NCBI RefSeq assembly: GCF_002078875.1
Contig: NC_034412.1
Coordinates: 8,426,688-8,490,687 of the forward strand
Length of the DNA: 64,000 bases
Direction: 5' to 3'
Origin: Numida meleagris
Taxonomy: Eukaryota; Chordata; Aves; Galliformes; Numididae
The notes beneath the pieces are model-generated. The model was given only the letters and a program-made list of their open reading frames with translations, was not told where the DNA came from and did not search any database. Positions within the stretch are counted from its first letter, which is position 1, and each line of letters starts with the position of its first letter. This document shows positions 1-25,310 of this stretch, piece by piece. Both the position numbers and the translations under genes were made by a program.

Positions 1-256
1 AAAACGCAGATGCCATTTCCCCAACATTTACAAGACTGAGTTTGCAGTGTCAGAAAACAAGCAGTTTATGCACAATCCTGGCAACTGGTAGTGTGAGTGC
101 ACAAGATGGCCCTGCAACATCAGTTTGGAAGAGGCAGTACCCCCGGCCTCCAGCATCCAACGCTGTCCCCCCACTGACATTTGTGGCACCGTGGAACGGC
201 CAAGTAAAGATCCTGAGTGGGCAGCTCCAGTGCATATTCCCCTCCCTCTCATGGGG

Positions 257-262
257 TTTATT
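257..262 (-). terminator. EIF2B5: candidate polyadenylation signal for EIF2B5
   Basis: The plus strand reads TTTATT, giving AATAAA on the minus strand. It is the only canonical hexamer downstream of the stop within the window, but it is far from the stop, so the assignment is weak. Confidence 0.25.
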
Positions 263-1655
263 CCATGCTCCTCCTGAAGGGGCAGAGGCAAGGTCAGAAC
301 ATCCAACTTATAACCCATCTATGAACTGAAGCTGATTCTCACTGGGCCTTTTTTGCTCTTGTTTGTAAGAGCTGAGAAGAACACAGTGCAGCGACACTTC
401 TAAGCAAGCTGTTCTTAAAGGCCTTCTCGCTGCTGCACATTGTGCTGGGGGCACGCTCATTCCCTGCTGCACACACACAGCAGCTCTGCGGCTGCTGACC
501 CTTGCAATGGGTTCGCAGCACTTTTCCTGCTGTCTGAGGGAAGTTCTTAAATAAATAAAAAGATGTGAAGTTTGAGTAGGCGAGCTTGTGTAACTGAAAT
601 CACTTGGAAACCCAAAGCACATGCTGTTGAAAGAAATATCATTCGCTCCTTTTCACACTGGAGCAGAACTTCACAACTTGCATTCGCCTGAAAGCAGCTG
701 GTTCGGACAGTGCCCCCAGAGCAAAACACAAGTGTAGCTGTGCAGCAGGAGGAGCTAGGCATCTCTGCTCCCCTTTTATAAAAAAAAAAAAACAAAACAA
801 AGAGACACTTCTAAAACAATGTGTCTGCTAAGCTGGAGATCGCACCTAGGATGCAGTAAACCATACAGCATTTCACTGAGCAGTGTGCATCTGCTGTTAG
901 CCAACCCTGCTGGGGGAGCTGAGTTTATATGATCCCCTGTTGTAAAGAAGGGGGAAAACACATGCTATTACCAGCTCTGCTGTGCAAGCTTTCTTTAGAT
1001 CATAGCACAGCAGATGGCAAGAGGTTCTCCCTTTCGTAAAGATCACAGAAACACCTTCTGGACTGCAAAGTGCCTCGGGCATCCTAGGACAACTAACTGT
1101 ATCTTCTCAAGGCACAGGAACTCTTGAATCCCAGTCCTGCACTCCAGATCCTAATTCACGTGCTTCTACTTACCAACCTTGCCAGTGTCCCTTCAGCAGG
1201 AGCTCTCTTAGCTCCAGAAGCAATAATGACTCCCAATAACTTAGCTGTATGACCACTCTTCCACAACCCCAACAATTTGATTTACAAGAGTGTTGTATGC
1301 ATTTGCATCTATTTGCTCCCTTTGTATTAGTAACAAGGAGTTCCCAAAAGACAGCTTACAGCATACCATACCCAGGCTCCACAAGGATTCTAGGTATTAT
1401 CACCTCCTGCTTTTCCCATATCATTTTTACACCGTGCTGCAACCATCCAACGTAATGTGCCACTAGGCAAGCGAGGGAAGCACGGAGGGAGGGAAGTGGC
1501 AAAGTTGGGAATGCACAACACAATTAGTGATGGGATTGTCAGTCACTTTGATGTCAGGCCCCACATCTACACACCATGCACTGGCACTGATCTTGCCCTG
1601 CCCACTCAGCCCAGAAAGGCAGTGAGAGTGCCTCTTCTCATGCCTAGTCACCATG
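257..1655 (-). other. EIF2B5: EIF2B5 3' flank or 3' UTR
   Basis: No protein-coding exon is recognisable downstream of the EIF2B5 stop. The only canonical AATAAA on the minus strand in this stretch is at 257-262, about 1.4 kb past the stop. That would imply a long 3' UTR; a nearer non-canonical signal may be used instead. In human the next gene on this side is DVL3, and nothing resembling it is in view. Confidence 0.35.
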
Positions 1656-15610
<13,955 letters not shown>

Positions 15611-15640
15611 CTCCTCACGCTGCCACTGCTCCTCCTTCCG

Positions 15641-15662
15641 CTTCCGGTCCTGCGCCGGAAGT
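15641..15662 (-). promoter_or_regulatory. EIF2B5: paired ETS-family sites
   Basis: ACCGGAAG on the minus strand at 15641-15648 and CCGGAAGT on the plus strand at 15655-15662 form two opposed GGAA cores 31-52 nt upstream of the EIF2B5 ATG. These match the ETS/GABP consensus. Confidence 0.6.
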
Positions 15663-15724
15663 AGCGACGGGAGCTCGGCGGGCTCAGAGCGCGAGAGGGG
15701 TGGGGGGTGGCGCGTGGCGCGTGT

Positions 15725-15804
15725 GCGCTGCGGTGCGGTGCGCTGCGGTGCGGTGCGCTGCGGTGCGGTGCGGTGCGGTGCTGTGCTGTGCGGTGCTGTG
15801 CTGT
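15725..15804. repeat. pentanucleotide minisatellite, 16 units of GC(G/T)(G/C)T
   Basis: There are sixteen consecutive 5-bp units: GCGGT with GCGCT and GCTGT variants. The first six units form two copies of the 15-mer GCGCT-GCGGT-GCGGT. The tract lies 115-194 bp upstream of the EIF2B5 ATG, beside its core promoter. Confidence 0.9.
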
Positions 15805-15899
15805 GCTCACGTCTCAGCACAGCAGGGAATGGTCGGAGGGCATTTCCTACACGTAGCCCCTTCGCAGCTGGCCTCGGCAAACTCCTGTGGCTGTACCCA

Positions 15900-16473
15900 A
15901 AGCCGCGTGGCCAGCAGGGTGAGGGAGGTGATCCTGCCTCTTTGCTCTGTGCTGGTGAGACCTCACCTGGAGTAGCGTGTCCAGATGTGGAGTCCTCAGT
16001 ACAGGAGAGACATGGACCGCATCCAGAGGAGGGCCACAAAAATGATTCCAGGCATGGAACACCTCTTCTACAAGGACAGGCTGAGAGGGCTGGGGCTGTT
16101 CAGCCTGGAGAACAGAAAGCTCCGGGGAGAGCTGAGAGCAGCCTTTCAATATCTAATGGGAGGCTATAGGAAAGTAGGAGGCAGACACTTTAGAAGGGTC
16201 TGTTGTGATAGGACATGGGGGAATGGTTTCAAACTAAAAGAGAGGAGATTTAAGCTGGATATAAAGGAAACAATTACAGTAAGTGCAGTGAGGCACTGGC
16301 ACAGGTTGCCCAGAGAGGTAGTGGATGCTCCATCCCTGGAGACCCCCAAGGTCAGGCTGGACAGGTCTCTGAGCACCTGATGGAGCTGTAGTGTCCCTGT
16401 TCATTGCAGGGGGGTTAGATTAGATAGCCCTTAAGGGTCCCTTCCAACTCAAACGGTTCTGTGATTCTATGAT
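15900..16473 (+). mobile_element. CR1 LINE, 5'-truncated 3' end with tail
   Basis: About 575 bp matches the CR1 3' portion: the C-terminal pol reading frame ([36 protein letters not shown]), the 3' UTR with GGGGTTAGATTAGATAGCCC, and an ATTCTATG-type tail end. A frame of 131 codons (15985-16380) is still open, so the copy is fairly young. It is 5'-truncated and inactive. Confidence 0.93.
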
Positions 16474-17940
16474 GTCCCTTCTAGAGTGCTTCAATATCAG
16501 CCTTGTTCTCAGAAGTGAATTAGCTGCATACAGTACTAAGGGCAGAAAGCACACCCTCAGCTGAATCCATCCTCTTCCACGTCTGTCTGCTGCCCACTTA
16601 CAGCACTCTTGTCCCTCTTACCAGCACTGGATGCTGCAGGACCTTGTGCTTGCTGTCCTTTCTACACTTGTGCCCCTCTCCCAGGGCAGGCACTCAGCTC
16701 CTGCTCTGCTTCTTTGCTGGTCTCTCCTGGCTTCTGCTTCTCTTGCTTCCTATAACCCACTCTGATGAGCTGCCCTGCTCTGCTCCTTGCTGCTCCCATC
16801 TGCCAGCATTTCTACACCCACTCACTTACTGACCAGCCAGAGACCGATCTGTTCAGAACACTTGCATCCACTCCCTCCAAGATAGGGCCCTTCCCCAGGG
16901 TGAAACATGGCACGTGCTTATCAACCCATGCACACAGTGTGCTCTGCCCATCCTGCTGACAAGGGAAAGGAATGGAGTCGCAACTCAGTCATCAGATGAT
17001 GTCCGTGTGTTATCATCAGCCTGAGCAACACCTGCTGCTGAGCGGTCTTCACTGGGCTGTGAGTGGGAAAAGAGAGTAATATCTAAATACAGCATCTCTT
17101 TCCACCAGTTGAATTGCATACTGGGGACTGACTTAATAGAAAACAACTCTCCTCCGTCTCCTGAAGGACTCTGCAGTATTGGATATTCCCTGCATTTCCC
17201 TTACCTGTTAAAATGTGATGCCATCTGCCCCCAGGTACTTGTGACTGAGCCCCTACTGTGCTTTCTGTACCTTGTGACTGCTTGACCTTAGACAGTGGTT
17301 TGAAATAAAGCAGCAAGGATGGACACAGCAAGAAAATAAAAATGAGCTGCCCTGGAGAAATAAATTGTTCCCATTCTGTTCAAAAATAGGTGTATGCATC
17401 CCCTTGGGAATCCTGTTGCCACAGCAAAGAAGCTAATCCTGAAAAAAAAAAAAGCTCTCAGATTGTTTCAGCCCACAGGTTACAGCTTGAGGAATTAACC
17501 AAGATGTGCATTTGTCATTGCCTGAGGGCAGGACAGCATCTTCCTTCCTGCCTTTGTAGCATTAAATGTATAAACAGCACCAGAAATCAGGTCTGATCCA
17601 GCCTGCACAGCCCCTGCCCATGTCGAGACCGGGCACACAGAACTTGATGGGGGAATCAGCAGATTATCTGGCTAATTGCATCCTGTTCTCTGCAAATGAG
17701 GTGAGTTTCCAAGACGTTGCCCTGGTAAATTGGCAGAAGCAAAGGAAGGCAAATCAAGGTAATTGCTAATGAATTGAACTCAAAATCAGCCTGATAAGTA
17801 TTCCTCAGGCTTCGCAGAAATACTTCCCATTGGTTTCAGTGAGGACCTGCAGGCCAATAGCACTCACACCAAACATTTTCTGAAAGCAATATAATTGCAG
17901 GGGAGCTTTTAAAATTGAAATTAGCTCATGGAAATTGAGA

Positions 17941-18005
17941 TGAGGCTGTACTGGGTTAGACTGAAGGTCCACCAAGCCCAATATGCCGCAGTGGTTGGGC
18001 AGGAA
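17941..18005 (-). mobile_element. possible ancient CR1-like retroposon fragment
   Basis: The segment with GTACTGGGTTAGACTGAAGG and GTCCACCAAGCCCAATAT resembles, in reverse, the 'GGACCTT-GGTCTGACCCAGTA' piece of old amniote CR1 3' ends. It is short and diverged. Confidence 0.4.
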
Positions 18006-21000
18006 GTGGAAGAACCCATGAACTGCAGGGCTTTTTCCTACTCCTTCACCCTTTAGAGCATTGTGGAGCAGCATCCAGCAGCTCTGGGAATGGTGAGAGC
18101 TGTGGGGATGCTCTACTTCCTGAGGCATCCTCCTCCCAGCCCCTGCCCCTACATGGGTAACCCTTCTCTCTTTTCTGTTGTTTTTTTTTTTTTTTTCCTC
18201 TCTGATCATTTGTTTGCTTCCTGGCTTTTCCCTCTGTGAAGAAGATGCTCTATGATGTATTTCTAAGCCTTGGCAGGCAGCTCTAGATCTGGTCCTACTT
18301 TAGACATCTTTGGGGCTCCACATTCAGAGTGGGAGCTGTGTCAGGAGTTCCCAAGGGCAGTGAGACTCACAGTGAGGAAGATGACAGGAGGTCTGCATGG
18401 AGGAACCATCTATGTAGCACAGGAGAAATTCCCCCTCACTAGATGGCACATTCTGCCTGGTGGCCAGTGCATGCTGGAGGTGATATGGGGCACTTGGTAC
18501 AGGGTGTCTGTCATCAGAGCCGATCTGGACTTACTCAAAGTGACTGATGCTTGCTTGCCACGTATAGAGAGGGGTCCACCTAACTGAGCAGCCCCAGAGC
18601 TGCTCCTACCCCTTGGATAATTGGCAAGGTGATGAGACATACTCACAGAGTCCAGCCTTCCTGTGTGCCTGATCAGCCCTGTGCCTATCTCAGGAGTTGG
18701 ATGAGCACCAAACCAAGCCTTGCAGGTAAAAAGAGACCTGCAGACCACAAGTAGGCCAGCAAAGGTGAAGCCCAGACTGATGCTGCTCTGTGTCCCAACC
18801 CTCCCACGCCCTGGGCTCCAGCCAGGCTGGCAGCAGGGACACTGACTCACAGGCTGTGCCTTGTTCTTTGCTCTTTTGTCCCCTCTCCACCGTTTCTCAG
18901 AAGTGGATTTCTGCCAGATAAACTGCTGGGCTTCCTCCACTCTCAGCATCCTGCTGCTCCTTTGTTGGCAGCCTTGAAAAGCGGAGAATAAGACAACGAG
19001 CCTCCCAGTCGGCACCTCCTGGGGTTATCACATACCATGGGATGCTGTTTGCAGAACTGCTCAGTAGCTTTTGCCTCCAGCAAGGTGCTGGGCATCGTTC
19101 ACCTGCCAATGGGCAGGATGCACTACTGCTGCCACAGCTCCCTGCATCTCAGTTGCCCTCACTCTGACTGGCTGTAGGGTACATTGCTCTGCATATCTGC
19201 ATATTTTAGCTGAGCTTCCAACCCTTTACAAGTATTGTCCCAAACCTTGCAATGTTCTTGCTCTCTCCACATGGCCTCAGCAGGCAACAGACTCCTAATG
19301 TGGCTCTTGGACAAAGCCCATGTGATGGGATGCCCTGCTTCATCTCACAGGACGTTGCTTCTATCATCCCTCATCAGCTGCTTTCCTGAGAAGCACCAGC
19401 TTCAGGGTGACAGTGCTCACATCCAGCTGACAGACTCATGCAGGTAACCGTGCTCTACCTGGTGTTCTTCTGGTACCACTGCTTGTGCTTTGGCTCCATT
19501 CTTTGCTGATTCACCTTGCTGGTCACTCAGAGACCAATGGGGCTCCAGGCACAGCAGGCACAGGCTCTTCCTCGCTTCTTCTCAGTGAGGACACTCTGTC
19601 TGGGGGAAATGAGTCAGCAGCCATCTGGCATTGGCACATGCTCCTGGAGGCAGCCACCCTGTGCGACCCCAGAGGCTGCTGAAGGCTGAAGAGCGAGTGG
19701 GTTTCCCATCAGGGGACACAACTGGAGCTGTCATGGGTTCCAGTGCTCCCAGTCACGAGGAGGAGAACTTCCTTAGCACAACATCAGGAGATCATTTTTG
19801 GGGAAGTGAGCAGACTGCATGAGCTGAAGGGTTTCCCCCGGGTTTGATGGCACACAGGAGCAGAGCTGCCTCCTGTTTTCTCACCTAACTGTTGTCCAGT
19901 TCTGACCTGTGTGGATTCCTGAAGCAGGACAGCCCTTCCCAAGCAAGTGTGTAAGGTCAGCCCAGAGAGGCTCACCCTTCAGAATTAGAGCAGTGGCTGG
20001 TAGGAAGCAATCTGTGGGCTGAGCCAGGGAGAAAAAGACAGCTCCTTTGGAAAGCCAAAAGGCCGAGCAGGACATGAGGCTTGGCAACCACAGCCTTGGG
20101 ACTGGAAGGATTGGAAGGGAAATGTCGGAGTGTTATGGGGACAGGGTCTGGTGTTACTTGCATCACGAGAGGGGGATTTGTGGTGCCAAGTCAGGGCTAC
20201 AGGGACAGAAAGGGAATTCCCTGGATTTAAACAGCCAAGATAGCTGACAAAGATAACACAGGACTTCATTTCAAGAGCCTCTTGGCTGGCTCCAGCTCCC
20301 TCCCACCCTATGCTGCCTGCAGGTGTTGCTCTGTTCTTGCTGCCTTGCTCAGAGCTGGGGCTGCTCCCCATTTCCTATGCAGAGGGCAGGGTTATTCCTC
20401 ATCTCTCTCTTCCTCCAGGGGAGGAAAAGGGCTCCTGCAGCATCTCCTTGGAGTTCAGCCCTGGCCCTACTTGGAGGGGATGCCGAGGGAGAAGGAATCC
20501 CTCTGCTGACTGCTGCAGCTCCAGATGCATTGCTTTGGGAAGGAGGTAGCCCCACTTCCCAGACAGCCTTCTGCCAGAAGCCTTTGATCAAGGCACAGCT
20601 CCCTGAGTGCTGCTCAGAGCAGAGCCCACATTTCCTGTAACCCTTCCTTCCCTGCACAGCCAGTGCTGTGCAGGAAAGGCATGTGTATCAGAGCCCCCCA
20701 GCCAAGGAGCTTCATGTTTCCACTCCCTTGCTCATTTTGTTTTAGAAAAGCTTTGTATTGGGGCTGCCTTAAGGTCTAGTGAAGGTGAAGGGGAACTTTC
20801 TCAGGGAGAGTTCTGCAGCCTGCTTCCATCACATCAAAGCCAGCAAGAGGTCACATTATCTTGACAGATGTTGTACACTACAGATCTGGTTACTGTACTG
20901 ATGTTTCCCATGGAATTGCTCCAACACTTCTTTTAGTTTGTCAGGGATATATTTCAAAATATAGCATTGCAGAAAAGCAGAAGGAAACAGCTGATTGATG

Positions 21001-23864
21001 ACCTTTTCCTGGTAGTGCAGAAATGCTGGCTCAAGTTGCAGTAGTACCAAAGAAAAGAGAATATGTGGAAACCAGAAAGCAATTAAATCTCTTGGATTGT
21101 CCCTGGGAGCAGCTTCTCCATCTCCACAGCTGCAGCACTACTTTACATGCTGGCTTTGATTCCCTAAAAAGATGTGTAATTTCTATGTCTTTTCACCCTT
21201 TAAATGTGGAGCGAAGCGCTGGTCACATCACCAATCACAGCGTTTGACTGCTGTGCCTTGAAGTTATCAAACTTGCTTCTGGCTTGATGCTGTCACCTGA
21301 GATGAGACGAGCTCCGCAGGGCAGGAACATGAAGCTGCAGGCTTGGCCACAGACAGTGCTGTAGGTGTGGAAATAAGGTGAGCCCAAAGGCACTGAAACC
21401 GAGCTGACTCAAGGCTGATGCAAGAAGAGCCCAGAGCCTGGATCCCTGCATGCACAGGCACAGCTCAGCTTCCCTACAGCTGGTAGCAGAGAGAACATCT
21501 TACCCACGGGTGAGGCTGGAGTTCAGCCAGAAACACAGTCTGAATTGTGCCTCATCCCTGTGTGTCTGCTGACAAGCAAAATGTGCTTTAAACCAACTCT
21601 GCTTTCCTCTGTGCAAAACGCTGCAAGGGCACGGAGGAAATAGAGCAGGCCCTGGCTTTTTTTTTTTACAGACAGAAGCAGTGGCACCAGGATTCACAAG
21701 GCAGCACCTGGGGTCATTCTTCCCCCTGCAGGAAGAACTGCTGTGATTTCAGAGCAGGAGCAGATGGTGACTGATGTTATCTCTCTCAGACAATGAGGTT
21801 TGATTGCTTGAAAATACCAACAGGTTTTTTTCCTTTATTTCAATTTTCCACTGGTTCAGTCTTCTGCCTTTAAGAGGAAGCTCAGTGCTGTTCACTGATG
21901 GGGAGGATTTTTCTTCACAGCAGTGGATTGGGACCTTGCTCTACATTTTATACACAGCAACTCTCCTTTGCCTCTCTCACATGGTTTCCAGCAGTCATGT
22001 GTTTTTTAGATGAGGAACTGAGCCATGGGATTAAGGTGTGATATACATGGGATGACAGAACAAGCTGGTGGCTGGGCACTATCCTGTCCAGGAACTATGC
22101 ACTGGAGGAGGTGGTGCTGATGCTTTTCATTCTTACATCCCCTAGTGCTGTGTACTCAGTCCTGGGGCCACGGCTGGGCCAGTCTCTGGTTGTCAGCGTT
22201 AGGCTGGGTTTATTATCCTGAGCATTGCCACTCCTTGAGCACTATCCCAATCCCCGTTCTGCAGCACGTGGCAGCACAGTGCTTTGTTTCCAGCTGACCT
22301 GATGAAGCCTTGATCACATGCGGCAATTTTCCTATTGGAGGCTGCAAAATGCCTGGGGACTGCCTGTATGCAGAACGTGGGACAGACACGTGACACCGTG
22401 CCATTTGGCAAAGCAAACCTGCTCCAGACATATGTTTCCTCATTCAGGGATTTATGTAGCTTTAACAAACAGCCCAAAGGTTTCAGACTGCTCAGGGATT
22501 CTTCACTGCAAGCCTCACCTTGCCTGACTCATGCTGGGGCCCAGGCTTTGTCTCAAACCTCTGGGCGTCCCACAGCCCAGCTTATGGTGGGCCCATCGTT
22601 CTCCCAGGGATGGAAGAGGTGGTGCCTGCCTGGCACGGAGGACAAGTTCAGCCTGTACTTGGTAACACACTGTGACTGCATCCTGAGAGCCAAAGGGAAG
22701 GTCATACTGGCCATGTCCTGACCACCACCGCTGCTGCAGAGCCCTTGACAGCTCCAGAATCAACATCCTGAGCTGAGCGCACTGTTCTGAGGGGCTGTGT
22801 CCTCCCCTCTGGGGCCAATCGGGTGAGAAACCTGGCAGCTCTCGGGTGAGAGGAGTTCTCATTCTTAGTGCTGCAGAGCAACCAAAGCTGCTGCTCCACA
22901 TCTGCAGACCATGGATGGCTGATAGCCAGCTGATGGGTGCAGCTCCCAGAGCTGAGTGGTGGGGTCCCAGCCACCAGCATTCATCCAAACCCCGCTCCAG
23001 CCTTTTACTGTTGCACTGTTTGGCCTTTCCACTGACTTCATCAAGTAAGCAGCCACATAACCAGCCCAGGCTCAACCCTGGTTTTTCCTCAGAACATCAG
23101 CAAGAGCACACAGGCTCTGGCTCAACCTATGCTGCAACCTATGCTGCTGATTTCCATCGATTACTCATTAACCGTGGGTGTGGAGCAAGCTGTAGGAGCC
23201 ACACAACTTGCTAGCATGCGTAGGTTTCCCCCTGCTTCTGCTCTCTGGGCAGTGCTTTGCCCTTGGATTGATCTTGCCCTCTGAATCATCGGGTTTGTAG
23301 AAGAAAGATCGAACCATCAGCGTAGATATGAACTGCCTTGAACTGGTTTTCTGTGCTGGGTTATGCTTTACATGTTGCAACAGCTTTGAAAGCTTCTCCC
23401 TGTAAGAAAAAAAGCAGGTTTATGTTGGTTGCTGCTGAGTGTTACTTCTATCTTACTCGCATAAAGCCCCAAATAAGCAGCATATGAACCAAGATGGTGA
23501 ACTTTTTCCATACTCTCTCCTCCTGACCCAAATGATGAATTACAACCCAAATTTAATCCATGTGACACAGTGCAGCATTGCACCTCTCCTGCACCCTGAC
23601 AAGCAGAAATGCTGCAAAAATAGGGCAGGGTGATCAACACCTACAAACTGTAACAGCGAAAGGCATTTGTTGTAGAGGCATGGCTATTTGGAGAAGGTGA
23701 TGAGATGAGGGAAGCAGCGTCAGCTGGGCTGTGAAGGCTCGGTGCCAACTTGGGCTGCAGGGAAGGGGATGAGCAGCACTGCTTTTCCTCCAAAACACTG
23801 TCACAGCAACACCTGCACAGTAACATCAAGCCAGGATGGGTGATTGCCCCATCCCTGACTCAAG

Positions 23865-23984
23865 GTTGGGTTGGACCAGGCTCAGGGCAACCTGATGGAG
23901 CTGTATGTGCCCCTGTGCACTGCAGGGGAGTTGGATTAGATGGCCTTTAAGGGTCCCTTCTAACTCGATTCTATGATTCTATGA
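23865..23984 (+). mobile_element. CR1 LINE 3' tail fragment
   Basis: About 120 bp of CR1 3' UTR: CAACCTGATGGAGCTG, GTTGGATTAGATGGCC and GGGTCCCTTCTAACTC, ending in two ATTCTATG octamers. The sequence is close to the CR1 copy at 15.9-16.5 kb, so the same subfamily is likely. Confidence 0.92.
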
Positions 23985-24807
23985 TTTATGAACTCCTGCC
24001 TCAAACAGGGGAGGGAAGGATTAACCTCTTCTTTGGTCCAAGCCCATCACATCTGCTCTCACTGTGGACACCGGCAGCGCTGAGGCTGCAGGAAACCTTT
24101 GTGACTTCTTGCTCCTGTGTGAACCATGGCCAAACCCATTAGATCCCAAATTTCTCTTAAGTAGAACGTGACCAAACCCATTCCTTCTTAGATTGAGCAC
24201 TCATTATGCAATGACGTTATTACTGATTATTGACGTCTTTGTTTGCAGGAAGCCGGACTGTGCTTTCCAGGCGGCGAACCCATCCCACTGCTGTCCTGAA
24301 ATAGCTCGGGGACAGTGGGCATGCAGAAGGGATGCCACACAGCCTCTGGCCGCCCAGCACCCTCAATGGGATGTTAAAGCGTTTGGCGGCTCCTGGGAGA
24401 GCAATATGGCCCAGAGAGGCTGAACTGGTGCTCTGCCGCTGCTGCGCTGGGAAATCCTTCGGGCTGAGAGCCCGGAGCACCCGGGTGCAGTGGGAGGGGG
24501 CGGTGATGGGCCATGACGGATGGGGCGCTGCGCAGGGAGCGGGGATGGACGCAGCCCCTCCGGCCCACCCTGTCTGCGGGCTTGTGCTGCTCTGCAGCGC
24601 TGCAGGCTGCGTGCGGGCCCCGGGCCGTCTCCGTCCAATTCGTTTCTGAGAGCTCTGGGCAGTGGGAGTGGAAAAGCACCGCGCCGCTCATCAGGAGGGG
24701 CCGAGCCCGGGCGCAGTTACATAAAGCCCTTCAGTGTGGCACCGGAGTGCGGCTGCTGGCGGGGCGGTGTCACATGAGGACAGGGGATGTCAGCACATAA
24801 CCGACGA

Positions 24808-24918
24808 CGCTGCTGCTGCTGCTGCGGGGCTGATTTACAGCCTTTCAGCGGGGAACTTCCTCTTGCGCGCTCTCCCTTTGCTGAAAGGCTGTAAATCACC
24901 CCCGCAGCAGCAGCAGCG
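24808..24918. repeat. near-perfect inverted repeat (42/39-bp arms, 30-bp spacer)
   Basis: The left arm 24808-24849 and right arm 24880-24918 are reverse complements, except that the left arm has one extra CTG unit and there is a single C/G mismatch. Each arm joins a short (CTG)n/(CAG)n run to TGATTTACAGCCTTTCAGC or its complement. The spacer is 24850-24879. It could fold as a strong hairpin in RNA or a cruciform in DNA. No target-site duplication is visible at the outer ends. Confidence 0.93.
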
Positions 24919-24993
24919 GGTGACAAAGAGCCAAGAGCGGGGCAGGGCCCTTCGGCGGGACCGGGCTCAGCACGGCGTGGGGCGCACGGCATC

Positions 24994-25023
24994 GCATGGC
25001 TTTGCATTGCATGGCTTTGCATT
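24994..25023 (+). repeat. 15-bp tandem duplication
   Basis: Two exact copies of GCATGGCTTTGCATT lie head to tail. Each contains CTTTGCAT, one base off the POU octamer ATTTGCAT. Confidence 0.9.
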
Positions 25024-25160
25024 GCACCGCGCCCACTACGCCGCTGCAGCCCCCGCGCGCTCTCCCCAGCCCGCGGCGAACGTTCCAGACCCCCCACGCT
25101 GCGGCAGGACCAGGGCGGGGCGCGGGAAGGGGGGAGCGAGATGGCGGTAGCGCTCTCGAG

Positions 25161-25182
25161 GGATTCTGGGAAGTGTAGTTCC
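25161..25182 (-). promoter_or_regulatory. ABCC5: ZNF143/THAP11-type element, minus orientation
   Basis: The minus strand reads GGAACTACACTTCCCAGAAT followed by CC. This matches the ACTACAnnTCCCAGAATGC promoter element bound by ZNF143/THAP11, with a C replacing the last GC. Confidence 0.7.
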
Positions 25183-25221
25183 TAGCGCGCCGCCCGCCTG
25201 GCCGAGGCCTGCGCGCGAAGG

Positions 25222-25240
25222 ACTACGTTTCCCGTGATGC
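25222..25240 (+). promoter_or_regulatory. ABCC5: ZNF143/THAP11-type element, plus orientation
   Basis: ACTACGTTTCCCGTGATGC matches the ACTACRnnTCCCrnnATGC element in the orientation opposite to the copy about 40 bp upstream. Confidence 0.7.
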
Positions 25241-25280
25241 GCCGCGCGGGAGCGGCGGCCGCAGCCCCGCCCTCCTCTCT

Positions 25281-25290
25281 GCGCATGCGC
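25281..25290. promoter_or_regulatory. ABCC5: NRF-1 palindrome
   Basis: GCGCATGCGC is a perfect NRF-1 core palindrome. It lies about 20 bp upstream of the TATA-like box. Confidence 0.75.
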
Positions 25291-25310
25291 CGCGGGGACG
25301 CCGGAACCGC

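Larger units (their letters stand above)
16474..24479. other. intergenic region between EIF2B5 and ABCC5
   Basis: About 8 kb with no gene I can support on either strand. The open frames here (for example 186 codons at 22515-23075 minus and 201 codons at 18410-19015 minus) have no recognisable domain or splice context. It contains a possible old retroposon piece near 17.94 kb and a CR1 tail at 23.87-23.98 kb. Human has HTR3C/D/E genes in the equivalent place, but no Cys-loop receptor exon is recognisable. Confidence 0.7.

Noticed and set aside
770..781. A canonical-looking TATAAAAGGGG on the minus strand downstream of EIF2B5.
   Set aside because: It is isolated, next to an A-run, with no gene start, CpG island or coding exon downstream of it; chance is likely.
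18410..19015. A 201-codon minus-strand ORF in the intergenic region.
   Set aside because: There is no family resemblance, no promoter and no splice context. Its composition is repetitive and Gln/Ser/Trp-rich, without a fold.
22515..23075. A 186-codon minus-strand ORF in the intergenic region.
   Set aside because: There is no recognisable domain, and overlapping open frames exist on the other strand (22846-23214). This fits chance open frames in GC-richer DNA.
24717..25150. Open frames on both strands near 24.7-25.1 kb with similar peptides containing polyQ and polyA.
   Set aside because: The similarity is a direct result of the inverted repeat at 24808-24918, not evidence of a paired gene.
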